A DNA stretch of 64,000 nucleotides, taken from contig OZ038465.1 in assembly GCA_964036295.1 (NCBI GenBank), positions 11,804,667 through 11,868,666 of the forward strand, in the 5' to 3' direction. Shown in pieces: positions 40,639 through 52,200 of this stretch. The stretch comes from Plumapathes pennacea (Eukaryota > Cnidaria > Anthozoa > Antipatharia > Myriopathidae). Under the pieces are notes generated by a model that saw only the letters and a program-made list of their open reading frames with translations, was not told the DNA's origin and made no database searches. The position numbers were made by a program, and so were the translations under genes. The stretch's first letter is position 1; each line of letters begins with the position of its first letter.

Positions 40639-41976
40639 TCACGTGGAGAACAAGATCTCTGGAAACTGACCACGTTCTGCATTTGTGCTGTAGCTACTGG
40701 ATGAATTGTAAAATGAGAAGCAAGCTTTCTCATGATTCACACGCGCTTGCCCTTGTTCACCTCTGTGCGAGTACGAACCCTTGATCAATGCTCGTATTAC
40801 ATAAGTTTCGTTTTTCTTTACTGGAGTAGGTAAATTCAAGAAGACATCAAGTCCGTAGTAGCCAAATTTCTGTTCTCCCTCTGTCTGGAATCTCCCTTCT
40901 GCTTCTGTGAGTTTAATTCGATCACCAAATAACTTGTCCTGGCGACAAATCTCCAGAGAGACAGAGTGACCGGATCCGTTTCTTCCAAACAAACGAACTC
41001 CGTGTATAATTACGTCACGGTTCACAGAAAATGCCAAGGATTCTGATCTAACTCCAACGTTCGCAAAACCAAAGTTACCAACCGTTGTTGCTTTAAATCG
41101 TGCCACTCGCTGTTTACCGCAGCTCGTTTTGTGTCGCGGGAAATGTGAAAATTTCAATGAAGAGATTGCATCGTTGAAGTGTAGAAAAACGTCAATGATA
41201 TCATCCTTTGGCAAAACCCCCGTCTTGACTACGACGGATGCAAATTCCCGTTGACACATTAACGGAAAACGAATCAAACTGATGGCATGTCCAAGTACCT
41301 TCCTTTTCTCTTCTCCGGTGACTTCTCGCTGTTGTTTCTCACAGTTATGTGCGGCCCATCGATCTACAGCTTTGAAAATTTCAACTTCCTGCACTTTTAG
41401 AGTGTCCCTTTCGAGAACAGAAATAAGTAACTCGGGGCTTATGTCAAGAAATGCTTCTGAACCCATTGCCTCTTTCGACTGCTTATCCACGATCTCCCAA
41501 CATCTATCAAACAAGCTTGGTTCCTCGTACATGTAGGGTTCTGGAAGCACAGAAAATACGTTCTTGGCGCTTACGATCTTTTGTAAAAATTTCGAGCACT
41601 TATCCGATAACGATGAAATTCTGTATTCCATTGCGAGGTTCAGAATTTGGCTTACGTTACTTCCGGTTAGCTTCACCTCGTCGTAATACACAAAACGAAG
41701 GAGTTCCAGAAAACTCTCAGAGTTGCAGTCTGGAAGTTCAACGATATCTCGTGATTCTGCAATTTCTCCATAAAACATCTTGAAGAACACTGCACTGCTA
41801 ATGGCCAGGATGAACTTGTGAGCGGGAATCACAACTCTCTGTTGGCGATCGCTACTCGAGTCCTTCACGGAGAACTTGACATCGCTGATCAAGTTGTTGT
41901 TGAACATGTGCTTGCTACGCTCTTTCAGGCAGTTCTTTGTTATTTGCCAGTTTTTATCTGGCGCAGAAGTCGACAT
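40639..41976 (-). CDS. BTB-BACK-PHR protein, BTBD3/BTBD6-like, intronless
   Basis: A single exon of 445 codons from ATG 41976 (MSTSAPDKNWQ). Family members are substrate adaptors of Cullin-3 ubiquitin ligases. The BTB domain is near residues 25-130 (MFNNNLISDVKFSVKD, VIPAHKFILAISSAVFFKM, FVYYDEVKLTGSN), then a BACK region (CWEIVDKQSKEAMGSEAFL, EIFKAVDRWAAHNCE, RFPLMCQREFA). The C-terminus is a PHR domain (VIIHGVRLFGRNGSGHSV, FGYYGLDVFL, ETYVIRALIKG). The open frame extends upstream to 42144, but that ATG lies in the target duplication of a foldback insertion. The start at 41976 is matched by the paralogue at 59753, so I prefer it. Lack of introns suggests retroposition or intron loss. The gene converges on LIG1. 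Confidence 0.95.
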   Translation of the reverse strand: MSTSAPDKNWQITKNCLKERSKHMFNNNLISDVKFSVKDSSSDRQQRVVIPAHKFILAISSAVFFKMFYGEIAESRDIVELPDCNSESFLELLRFVYYDEVKLTGSNVSQILNLAMEYRISSLSDKCSKFLQKIVSAKNVFSVLPEPYMYEEPSLFDRCWEIVDKQSKEAMGSEAFLDISPELLISVLERDTLKVQEVEIFKAVDRWAAHNCEKQQREVTGEEKRKVLGHAISLIRFPLMCQREFASVVVKTGVLPKDDIIDVFLHFNDAISSLKFSHFPRHKTSCGKQRVARFKATTVGNFGFANVGVRSESLAFSVNRDVIIHGVRLFGRNGSGHSVSLEICRQDKLFGDRIKLTEAEGRFQTEGEQKFGYYGLDVFLNLPTPVKKNETYVIRALIKGSYSHRGEQGQARVNHEKACFSFYNSSSSYSTNAERGQFPEILFST

Positions 41977-42145
41977 CTTTCGGTATGGGGTCGAACTCGA
42001 TGTCGAAACTGATGAACTCGAAAATGAAACGAATTCCAAATTTATCTCTGACGTCATCATAACGAGCCAGAGCCGCTTAGTAACCAAGGGCCCCCTGCCG
42101 ATGAACTGGCCAAATTGGCCAGATGCCTGGCCACTATATATCAAC

Positions 42146-42424
42146 TAGCCTGCGTAGCTGGCGGTCTCATTCAATGCGGTTGAACAGTGTTCACGGGCGC
42201 CATTTTGTGCTGATGGCGGATGGGAGACTGAGGTCAAGTGACAAAATTACGGGGCAGGGGGAGGAGGCGGGGGCGTGGGAAAAGGTCTTTTCCCACGCCC
42301 CCGCCTCCCTCCCCCCGCCCCGTAATTTTGTCACTCGACCTCAGTCTCCCATCCGCCATCAGCACAAAATGGCGCCCGTGAACACTGTTCAACCGCATCG
42401 AATGAGACCGCCAGCTACGCAGGC
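42146..42424. mobile_element. Foldback transposon with 11-bp target duplication, 279 bp
   Basis: Arms of about 136 bp (42149-42283 and 42288-42424) are near-perfect inverted copies around a 4-nt loop, GGTC. The element is flanked by identical TATATATCAAC at 42135-42145 and 42425-42435. The arms contain CTGCGTAGCTGGCGGTCTCA and a GC-rich GGAGGCGGGGGCGTGGG core. There is no ORF. Long TIRs plus a 9-11 bp duplication resemble Mutator-type foldback elements. The class is an inference. Confidence 0.9.
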
Positions 42425-42678
42425 TATATATCAACATGTTATTATTTGATTGCAACAGAGGCATCAAGCATTCATTACATAGTTTGAATTGTGCCGCGGG
42501 TATTTTGACCCCTGTGCTATTTTATTAAGACTAGTAGTAATCAGAGATTAGTCAGGTGCGTTCGACTTCTCTTTGCTTGGAGTTGTTTTTGTTCTAAAAC
42601 GTTTTTCCCTATAACGATCTCGAAAAGTTCGTGGGTTTCGTCTGAAACCGGAAGTGAGCAGCACGAAGACCGTGCGGT

Positions 42679-42702
42679 CCGGGTTCGAACCCCGGCCAAG
42701 CA
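42679..42702 (+). other. tRNA-like 3' half (T arm and acceptor strand)
   Basis: CCGGG-TTCGAAC-CCCGG forms a T arm with a full B box (GGTTCGAACCC), followed by CCAAGCA. That can pair with TGCTTGG at 42574-42580, but the 129-nt span and lack of a D arm or A box argue against a working tRNA. It could be a decayed tRNA or a SINE remnant. Confidence 0.3.
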
Positions 42703-43572
42703 ATATTAAACCAAAACTTTTTCTTTCTTTCTTTTTCTTTTCTTTTTCTTTCTATCTTTTTATTTTGTTTTAATTCTTTGAAGATGTACGAAAATTGTAA
42801 GACATGGTCAAATGTGATTTACACCTTCGTCGGAAGAAATAAGTTGAGTTGCACACGAGAGTTTCACAATTCGACCATCCTGTGGCTTGCGATTGAATCA
42901 CCGCGATACCTATGTCTCCACAAAGCCGTATATTTCTTCCAGATAAGTATCTGGAACATAAGTGTCGGTTGCATATTGAGTATATTTTCATCAACGCAGA
43001 AACTGAAATACGGCAATCGCGAGTCGAGTTTCATTTTTCTGTGGAATTCTTGCTGTCGTGCTGCCCTTTTTATCCCAGATATTGCCTACTTTCAGTGAAA
43101 AGTAGCTGTCTTTGCCTTTGATAGACCTCAGTGTGATCATTCAGAGCCACTCGTGAGACACAGAGCGCTTATGGTAATTATTCAAAATGGCGCAGATTTG
43201 GAACATCGCCCAACGAAAAAATCTCGATTCTTCGCGCTGGCCGAAAGCACGTGACACGTATCCCATCGACCCCATGGAACCCACACCAGTTGCTCCTTCG
43301 AACGCAAATGTATCCCACGTGCTTAGTCTTAGTCACTAGCGCATTAAGCGACGAGCCCCTACTGGTTAACATGCTGGGGAAATGAATTTACCCTTGCTGT
43401 TTCTTATGGGTCAGGGGAAACTCTATTGTTCGCACGACATATTCAAGGCCCAGAGGGTGAAATTTCCCCGAGGTAATTTAGCTGGGGAAAACTCGGTCAC
43501 ACTTAAAACTTTTAGTTACCCTTGGTAAAGTGAGGTTTCCCTAGGGTAAAAGTGTCTAGTGTGACCACGACT

Positions 43573-44808
43573 ATTGTCGGTAGGGAGACATGTAGTGGGG
43601 TCGGTAGTTAACACGTGTGTTGGGTAACAAAGGGGACGGGAGCGAAGAGCGAATAAAACCGAGAATACAATAAACAGAGAACTGAAAAACGAAGGGATTA
43701 GTGAAGACGCTAACACAATAACAGTAATTGATAAAAGTGGAAGTTAAACGGGTGGTGTAGGGAAGAGCGCTCTAAAAGGTGTATCGAACTAATGACCATC
43801 ATTTGAGGTTTGTCCGTCGAAGCAACCGCGCTATTCTCATCAGGGGCATAGTAACGCGGTTGCCCTATGAAGGTGAAAGTTCCTTCAATAGTACGTGTTT
43901 CGAAATGGTAGGGCGCACCATCCATGCCCTACACGTTCGACGGTTACAAACTTTTGGCCCTGGTCGAGTTGAGGGTGAACGGAGAAAAGCAAGGGAAGAT
44001 GGTCAAGACTTGGACACAAGGAGGGGAGGGAAAAAATTAGGTGGAAGGAATTGACTTACCTCGATAGATTTCCGAAGGTCGATGCCGTAGGACTGCATCC
44101 AAACGCTAAGTAAAATACTGGGTTGCAATACGACAGGCAGTTGTAAACGAAGCCGAATCGTGGCCACGTGAAATGTTAAGTGACCTTTGGTTTGTGGGGG
44201 CGTACCTTTCGCTGGCCAATAGGAGGCGAGTGTAGAGAATTATTAACAAGGACAACAGCGACTGGGAGGGGCGGGCCGAAGGGAGGGAGTGAAAGTAATA
44301 AAATAGGATGTGTTATGTGGGAGACCAGCGCGTGGCTGGTGGGCAGTGAATACATTTGTTTTGCGAAAAGGGATAAGGGGCTTCGTTGTTTATTGTACGT
44401 GGCTGGTAGGGGAGGGGGGGATGAATGCGAGGCCTGGGGATTGGGGGGGGGGGGGGGGGGTGTGGGTTGTGGAAAGTTATAGGAGGGAGAAATTGTTTGT
44501 GAAACACATTTGTATTTGGAAACGGGAAAAGGAGTTTCGTAGTTGTTGCTACGCGTTACTATGCCCCTGATGAGAATAGCGCGGTTGCTTCGACGGACAA
44601 ACCTCAAATGATGGTCATTAGTTCGACACACCTTTACCCGTTTAACTTCCACTTTTATCAATTTATTTATCTGTTATTGTGTTAGCGTTTTCACTAATCC
44701 CTTCGTTTTTCAGTTCTCTGTTAATGTGTTCTCGGTTTTATTCGCTCTTCGCTCCCGTCCCTTTGTTACCCAACACACGTGTTAACTACATGTCTCCCTA
44801 CCGACAAT
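43573..44808. repeat. Large inverted repeat inside the 2.5-kb element
   Basis: Arms 43573-43858 and 44552-44808 are inverted copies (ATTGTCGGTAGGGAGACATG, GGGACGGGAGCGAAGAGCGA, CTCATCAGGGGCATAGTAAC), interrupted by small indels. The 690-bp centre is G-rich with a G run near 44447-44460. Arms of this size without ORFs suggest a foldback element. Confidence 0.8.
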
Positions 44809-45005
44809 ATTCCCTACACAAATACAAGCCCTGACACGGACCACATTTTAGCGCTGCAGCATAGTAATCACGTACTAACGCACACCGTTTTAATTTATAC
44901 TTCACTTCGCCACTCGATCACTCCCTTAACCTCATATAACTCATCCACCATTAATCTTAATAAAATAGCACAGGGGTCAAAATACCCGCGGCACAATTCA
45001 AACTA

Positions 45006-45486
45006 GACTCCGCATTTTCCATACTCCGCATTTTAATTCCACACTCCCATTTTCCATACTCCGCATTTCCACACTCTTCATTTTCCATCCAACCATTAGA
45101 TTATTTTAAGCAAACCGAGACCCATAGCCGTCAAATGCTCGTGATATTAGAACTCTCACAGAAAGGCAGCCCGATTTATAGCGAATTTGATTTAATGCGA
45201 TTTTCCTGAATGTTCCGCGCGCGATAGTGGACCAGCTTCATGTTTGTTAAATAAAGCTGCCGGGAATGGTACGAGTTTTGTACGGCTCGTATCCCTGGAG
45301 CACTCAGGTTTGGTAGCCACAGGACTCCGTCTCAACAAACCATCGCTGACGGGAACTTAAACGCACAACGAATCCACAGAAACAAACAAATGTTCAACTC
45401 GTATCCCCTGGAGCACTCAGGTTTGGTAGCCAGGACTCCATCTCAACAAACGCTGACGGGAACTTACGCACAACGAATCCACAGAA
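45006..45486. repeat. Minisatellite and 110-bp tandem duplication
   Basis: 45006-45085 has units of TTTTCCATACTCCGCA. Further on, 45285-45381 and 45398-45486 are direct copies (CTCGTATCCCTGGAGCACTC, AGGTTTGGTAGCCA, CGCACAACGAATCCACAGAA), the second with small deletions. No gene is visible between 45006 and 46228. Confidence 0.8.
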
Positions 45487-46228
45487 ATTCTGGTTTAAAG
45501 TTCATCAACATGCGAAGCAGCTAGTACCTACCCTCTTTATGAGTACGAGAAAAATAACTTCGAACGCTTGTAATTATGCGCGTTTCACATTGTGACCCCT
45601 GCCGACGGTTTATACAGACTCGTACGAATCATTTTACTAATTGACATAGTTAATAAAAGATTTGTCATTAATCAGTAGCAACCAGGAGGCCCTGCTGCGA
45701 AGGTGAAAATGTGCTGGCTCGTGATGAAACATATGCCGTTCCCACTGGCAAGGGCCTGGGCACAACGCTTTTTGAGCGCCCTCCGCTCTTTGAAACACAC
45801 GCGGCTCTTGTCAAATTTCAACTAAACTAATAAAGCATCGAGGCGACTTGTTGACTGCGGTTACATGTAGATAATTATGGTCGCGAGTTCAACTGGGTCC
45901 GAACCAGCTTGTCAAACAAAAATCTAAAAGAGACATCAAGAATCAGAAATGGTTCTTCTTGAGAATGCAACCAAACCATATCAAACACAAGAACAAAAAA
46001 AAAAAAAAAAAAAAAAGAGAGAAAAGGAAAATGTTCGTTTCCATTCCTTTAGTAGTGCATTTATGTACAGCTTTATCTGACTCAAGGCGTTCCCGCCCAG
46101 AAACTCCACGAAATGAAGTTGGACAAAGAGAATGATAGCCTCCTCTCGCGTCTTTTTTACTCATTTTACGAACTGTCCGTTACGTCAGCTTCTCGCGTCA
46201 CTTTATACCCAAGGGAACTCAGTGAACC

Positions 46229-49200
46229 TCAATCTCTGCCCTGTTTGGTGGAGATGACCGCTATTTGCTGTAACTCGTGGGTTTCTCTGAACTTGAGGAC
46301 TTTTTGCCCGGTAACTCGAAGTTTAATGCTTCTTTCCGTCGTCACGCTTGAATATTCAACTGAGTTATGGCTCAGTCCAATGGAAAACAATCATCATATT
46401 AACGGGGACTCTCTGAAACAAAAAAAATCATTATTAATGAGTGATGTGTGCAACCCAAACAAGAAAACAAAATTGATCTAATACTTTTCTGGTCACAAAA
46501 TCAGAGAATGACGATTTCTTTTCCAAATAGTATATGACATCTTTTACAGTGTTCTTTTGGCCATTGTCCTGGCACTGTGGTGTCATAACTTAGCGTAAAT
46601 TATGGTTTTATTGTGAGGGAATTCGCTCCGACTTATCAGTTTATAACCGGTTTGTTTTGGGCCTCGCGTGCACTAATACCGTGTCAGTCAAGAACCTCCG
46701 TTTCTAAAGTTACTCATAGCGTTTTCGAAAATCTCCACTTTGGGGAGCATCTTTTAAAAGCTCTATTTCCAAACAATTTCACGAGGAAGAACTTACAGTT
46801 TTTCAAACGTATCGGGCATTATTTCACTTGTTATAGCCAGTTGCGGTTATGGTGCGCATGCTTACCTGAAGTTTACCGCGTTCTTTGGGCTTCTTGAGTG
46901 TCTCGCAGGCGCAGGCGGACTATTAGCAGATACACTGAAAAAGAGAAAGCCGTTTCACTGAAATAATTTTTGACATTAACAACTGACTACGAAATGTGGT
47001 TAGCAATGATATCAACCTAATGATATTACTTGCAGACTGAGTTGTAATGTAAAGTTTCACTATAAATAATGAGTTTGGTACGACTGTTTGTCGTTAAGGG
47101 TCAACTTTCCTGCAGCGCAAATGCAAAGCTGAGTTCGTACCTTGAAAGTGCGCTGTTGTTGAAGCTGTTGGGATGATCCGTGGCGATAGTGGCCTCGGTA
47201 GGCAGGTCACCTGCACTTGAGTCGGGTGTTCTGTTACTGGAGAAAATATGTTCGCATTCTCGTCAGCTGAATGCATGTGCTTGGCATAACTATTCTAAAA
47301 CTAGATTTCCTAACGGTTTGGCTCTATACTCTTGTTGGTTGCACGAAAGTTAAACTTAAGTGAAAGTAGGGTTGTGAACACAATGAATTAATTGCAGACA
47401 AAAAGTACAAGATAATATATGCCGTGATTATATAGGTATTATATAGAGAATATTACACGGCGGCGCGAAGATATGAATTTTATTTTCGAGTGGTAAAAAC
47501 AATATTTTACGAACGAGCGCTTCGCGAGTGAGTAAAATATTGTTTTTACCACTAGAAAATAAAATCCATATCTTCAAGCTGCCGTGTAATTTTCTTTTTA
47601 TTATATTAGACAGAGTGTTTTACGAGAAATTGCACAAACAACCGTGCAAAAGCGGGAAATGATGCCAACGATATCCTCACTAGTAAGGATATGAAAAATA
47701 CGCCACTCAGGTCCCGGATGTAGTTTCGTATGGATTTTACGCATGGTATATTTTCCAGTAAAACACTTGTGTCTATATAATAAAGGTGTATATAGGTAAT
47801 ATAGGTGTATAGGTATATAGGTAATGTAGGTGTATATAGGTAATATAGGTGTATAATAGGTAGTATATAGAGGATATTACACGGCGGCGCGAAAATATGA
47901 ATTTTATTTTCGAGTGGTAAAAGCAATATTTTACGAACGAGCGCTTCGCGAGTGAGTAAAATATTGTTTTTTACCACGAGAAAATAAAGTCCATATCTTC
48001 AAGCCGCCGTGTAATTTTCTTTTTATTATATTTGACACGAGTGTTTTATGAGAAATTGCACAAACAACCGTGCATAAGCGGGAAATGATTCCAACGATAT
48101 CCTCACTAGTGAGGATATGGAAAATACGCCACTCGGGTCCCGGATGTAGTTTCGTATGGATTTTACGCACGGTATATTTTCCAGTAAAACACTCGTGTCT
48201 ATATAATAAAGGTGTATATAGGTATAGGTAAGTCACAGAAAGCTTGCATGTATGTTTTTAACGTAAATCTCCCAGTTTTGTGTCATCCAAAATATCTTAC
48301 CTCCATGGTTTCATCTTTACTGTTACGTGCGGAGCCTGTGGACTAAAACAAGCAGGGACGGCGAAAAAGAGAATCTCAGAGGCACGGTCATGTTCTATAT
48401 AAAGGTTTGTTACAGTACAGACCCGCCTTGTCATTTTGTGGAGTTAGTTCGATAATAAAACTGAGTGGCAGCGAAACTCTTATTTAAGTGCCTCATACGA
48501 CAACTAGAATCCTCAAAATGCACTTCAATTATCTCACAAACGATTCTATCTAAGGCTCCGGTCTTACTCGTAACTTTCACGATATTAATATCGACATTTT
48601 CATCATTTCAAGTGCAAACAACGCTTGTCAGGCCAGAAATATATGTCAGCAAGTTGCTACCAAACATTGAAGAAGCCGTCGTATTGCTGTCGATGCTGAG
48701 TTATTATCGACTAAACTTCCTAGTACGACCCGGCCCTAAGACGGAAGCCTGCTTCATCATACAGTGTAAAAATCCCCAAAAATAAAAGCTAAAGGTTTGG
48801 ACCATTCTAAAAGCTGGTTTACACGAACGACGTAAGCACAAGCATAATTCATTCGAAACATTCCCAAGACATAATACGATCTTTATGCGCATGACTCTTA
48901 CCTTCGTTCTCTCCCTTTGCAGCAAATCCACAAAAGTGACACAACCATAAAAGCAATTAAGAATGTTCCAAGAGCCACCAACACAATCCCAAACTCCGTC
49001 AGCTCTACGGCCGGCGGGAAACCGGGTCTCATGCTTAGCCCAGGTGTTGGCGAAGTTGCAATAGAAGAAAGAGCAAACGACGACGAAGAAGTGGGGAATA
49101 TACCACCTGCTGATGTCGTTATAAAACTCGACGAAGGCGTTGAATTAGTAGCAGGAAGACTTGTATTGGCTGACGACATAATCGTGGTAAGGTTTATGAG

Positions 49201-52200
49201 TGAAGTCTGCATTGAATGGTTGCTTATTGCTGAGGTACTTGAGTTTGATGAGGTGGAGATTCCTAAACAAAAGCAAGATCAGTTATTCAGTGCTGTCGCT
49301 CCTCGTGCCGCAATATATTTTGGGCACTATTTATGGTTTAATTTAATTCAAACAGGAGGAATCAGCCCAAAGCAGTCGACGTGTCATTTCCGTCGCAATC
49401 ACTCGGTCATTAAGCTCCGCAAATAGCCACGACTAAAACGCGTTTTCTGTTGATCCTTTTTACTGCCCCGCGTATTTTTGAGAATTCTACTGACACTGAA
49501 ATATTAGGATGGTCCGGTTTTAATCTCCACCGATAACTAATTATTTTCATTCAAAAAAATATGCAATATGTAAAGTAATTAGTATTTTTTACTTTTGATC
49601 TCTGGCGGTATCTTATCGATGGTCAGACATTCAAAATTCAATCACAGAATTGCACCTTCATTCATGTATTCGGTTGGTTCTTGACTCATATACACAAAAC
49701 TTTGGTGTATTCATAAGTTGTTGGTAGATAGTAAAACGACTGCCAAATGTTCAACAGTTTGAACATGCAGGTAAGTTGTTTGTAGATTGTAAAACGACTG
49801 CCAAATGCTCAACGATTATACACCGCCCCAGAATTTATAACAGCACATAACTTTAAAATAAACAGTTTTAAAAGAAACAGTTGCGTTCTTGGGCGCAAGC
49901 TTCGAACACAGGAATGATATTTTATAAAAAATCATTCTTTTAATATATTTTTATATTAAAATTTAAAAAAGAATGAAAATTGACCGAAAATTAAATCAAT
50001 GCAAGAACGAGAATTATTACTAACTTACTTGATCCAACGTTCATTGGTGGAATTGTAAACACGGCCAGACGCCGCTGCTTTATTATGTCTTACCGCAATT
50101 TACTCTCGTGGTAATTATTAAATTTTTGTTATTTGCTTATTATCATCTATCAACAGGAAAATGTTTTCTTTTACTGTCCTGACAGTCGCAATAGTTTGCC
50201 AGAAGAGAATCAGCTTTTTAAGAAAACCGAGCGTCCCCCGGGCTGCCAAAGGCGAATTGGAGATAAGGCCAGATAACTGTTTTTCTCGAGCTAGTGTTCG
50301 ATTCATGTTGTTGCTGGGCCGGACTCCATGTGTTATATATTTTTAAATTTTAAATTTGCCAAGAGAATTTAGTCATTTCCGAGATTCCTTGCCTCTGTTT
50401 CAAAGCGAGGCTCAAATGTATGTGCAAAACTCGGAATTTCTAGCCATAATTACAGTACTGTATGTTTCCCTCTATTAACATCTCGCTTTGACAGAGCCGA
50501 CAAGCCTTTTGGAAATGTCCTATTCAGGTTTAATTTTCTGTTTTGAAAACGGATGCACCCTTTTTCGCTGTTTTTACTTTCTGTCCGCACTAACGATGAC
50601 TTGAAAACGAAGCTCAAAAGGTTCAATCCCAAAGTTGATCTTTCGAAAGTGGTTGCGCACTCAAATGTCAACGTCAACAACGTCAACGTCAACTAAAAAC
50701 AGCAACGCCAGGAACAAATTTGTAAGAATCCACTATCTTTTGATCGGATCTAAGAATCTAAAAATGAAATATCTTAACGATCGTGATCCGAAACTAAGTG
50801 TATACCAGTTTTGTTGCAAAAACGCAAAGAACAAAATAATGTCGAACAAGCTAAGGCAACCTTTAAGATATGAGTCCCTCGAAAACGAGTACAACTCATT
50901 TATGTCTCACTTGTCTCTGTTGTCTAAACTTTGGTTAATTGTATTTGCTTTTTCATACGAGCCCTAGTAAACCAGGATGTTCAAAAGAACTGATTAACAT
51001 ATATAGGATTCAGTCACGAAATAGCCGTCGAGTAGGGAGAGAAACACCCAAATGACTCTGAGTAAAAGCTGAATTCACGTGATTGAGCTAGTATTGAGTC
51101 CACCCATAGTATACTCAACTTATTTAATGCAATCAGTAAAGGCTTCATTTGACCAAACGTATGTAAGTCGCATCGCCAGAAATTTCAGACATCCGGTTGC
51201 GCCATCTTGGAAAAGGCAAACCATCAGGTTTCACGCTGAGAGCCGCTCAAGAAATAACAAAGAAATGTATGGGGTCTGATAATAAATTCCGCTTTTCTCT
51301 TAACTGAAGCACGTTCGTAAAAATGTTTGGGCAGCATTCGGAAGAGGAAAGCTTCCTAAACACAACAGTACAAAAAATATTTATCTCCGGTAAAATTCGA
51401 TGTATACGTTTTGAATTTAAAGATTGATAGCAGAATACGCCCAAAACCGGCTACTGTCACTTTTTAAGCTGCATTTAATACAAGAACCTTGGGTACAACG
51501 CAAAATGTTTACCCCGTACCTGATTGTCGAAGGATTGAACATCTCCTGTGAAGCATCGGTCAGTCCCCTGGATCAAATTCGATGTGTACTTTTTGCGTTT
51601 GAATTTGCAGTTCACAGCCAGCCGTGGCGAATCACTCCCGTGAAATACGCTGATTTCGGATGTTGATATTTTGGGCTAGGAAGCTCCAAATCGCATGAAA
51701 ATTGCATCAAACGAAAGCTAATTTCAACTGGGTTGGTCAGCGGCACATCTCCTAAACGTAACAGTCTCTTTTTGAACCGGAGAAACCCATCCCTCCCCCA
51801 CCCCACTGAGGCAAAATACGTAACAATGTTGAATGTACGAATGGCGCATGCTCATACCGCACGCCGCTGGGAAAGACCGGAAGCAATCGTGGACGCAAAA
51901 TGCCCGGAATTTCTGGCGATGGACCGACGCCAATTCATCAAACCCAGAACTTACACTGCGTATTGCATCAGGAGCGGGCCCAGAACGGTTTACACCGGTT
52001 TACGAAAACCAGTCACAGTTTTGAAATGTAGTTCTCAGCCTCCGGAAACGGCGTTTGGAGATCCAACAATTTCCGGGAGAGCTACTCTCAAACCCCTCTA
52101 GAATTTTGCGCCTTCGTCCCTCGCATACTTTTCGAAACGGGTCAGATTTTCTCTTGGTTTCGCTCCCGTTCATATTTACTTAGAAATGGGCACCCGAACG

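Larger units (their letters stand above)
42482..45003. mobile_element. 2.5-kb TA-flanked element with 49-bp perfect TIRs
   Basis: 42482-42530 is the exact reverse complement of 44955-45003 (GTTTGAATTGTGCCGCGGGT and on). Each end is bordered outside by TA (42480-42481 and 45004-45005), as in Tc1/mariner-like insertions. No transposase ORF is present. The inside holds a tRNA-like T arm (42679-42702), CT-rich tracts (42718-42770) and a nested inverted-repeat unit (43573-44808). Confidence 0.8.

Noticed and set aside
41977-42144. 56-residue N-terminal extension of the BTBD protein
   Set aside because: Its first ATG lies inside the target duplication of the foldback insertion, and the paralogue supports the internal Met at 41976.
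42574-42702. Intron-containing tRNA gene (paired TGCTTGG/CCAAGCA ends plus a perfect T arm)
   Set aside because: The span is 129 nt, no D arm or A box follows the 5' end, and no anticodon arm can be placed, so only a tRNA-like fragment is reported.
43779-44661. ORFs within the large inverted repeat (43779-44054, 44176-44661)
   Set aside because: They mirror each other across the repeat arms and depend on simple-sequence G/C runs, so they are not genes.
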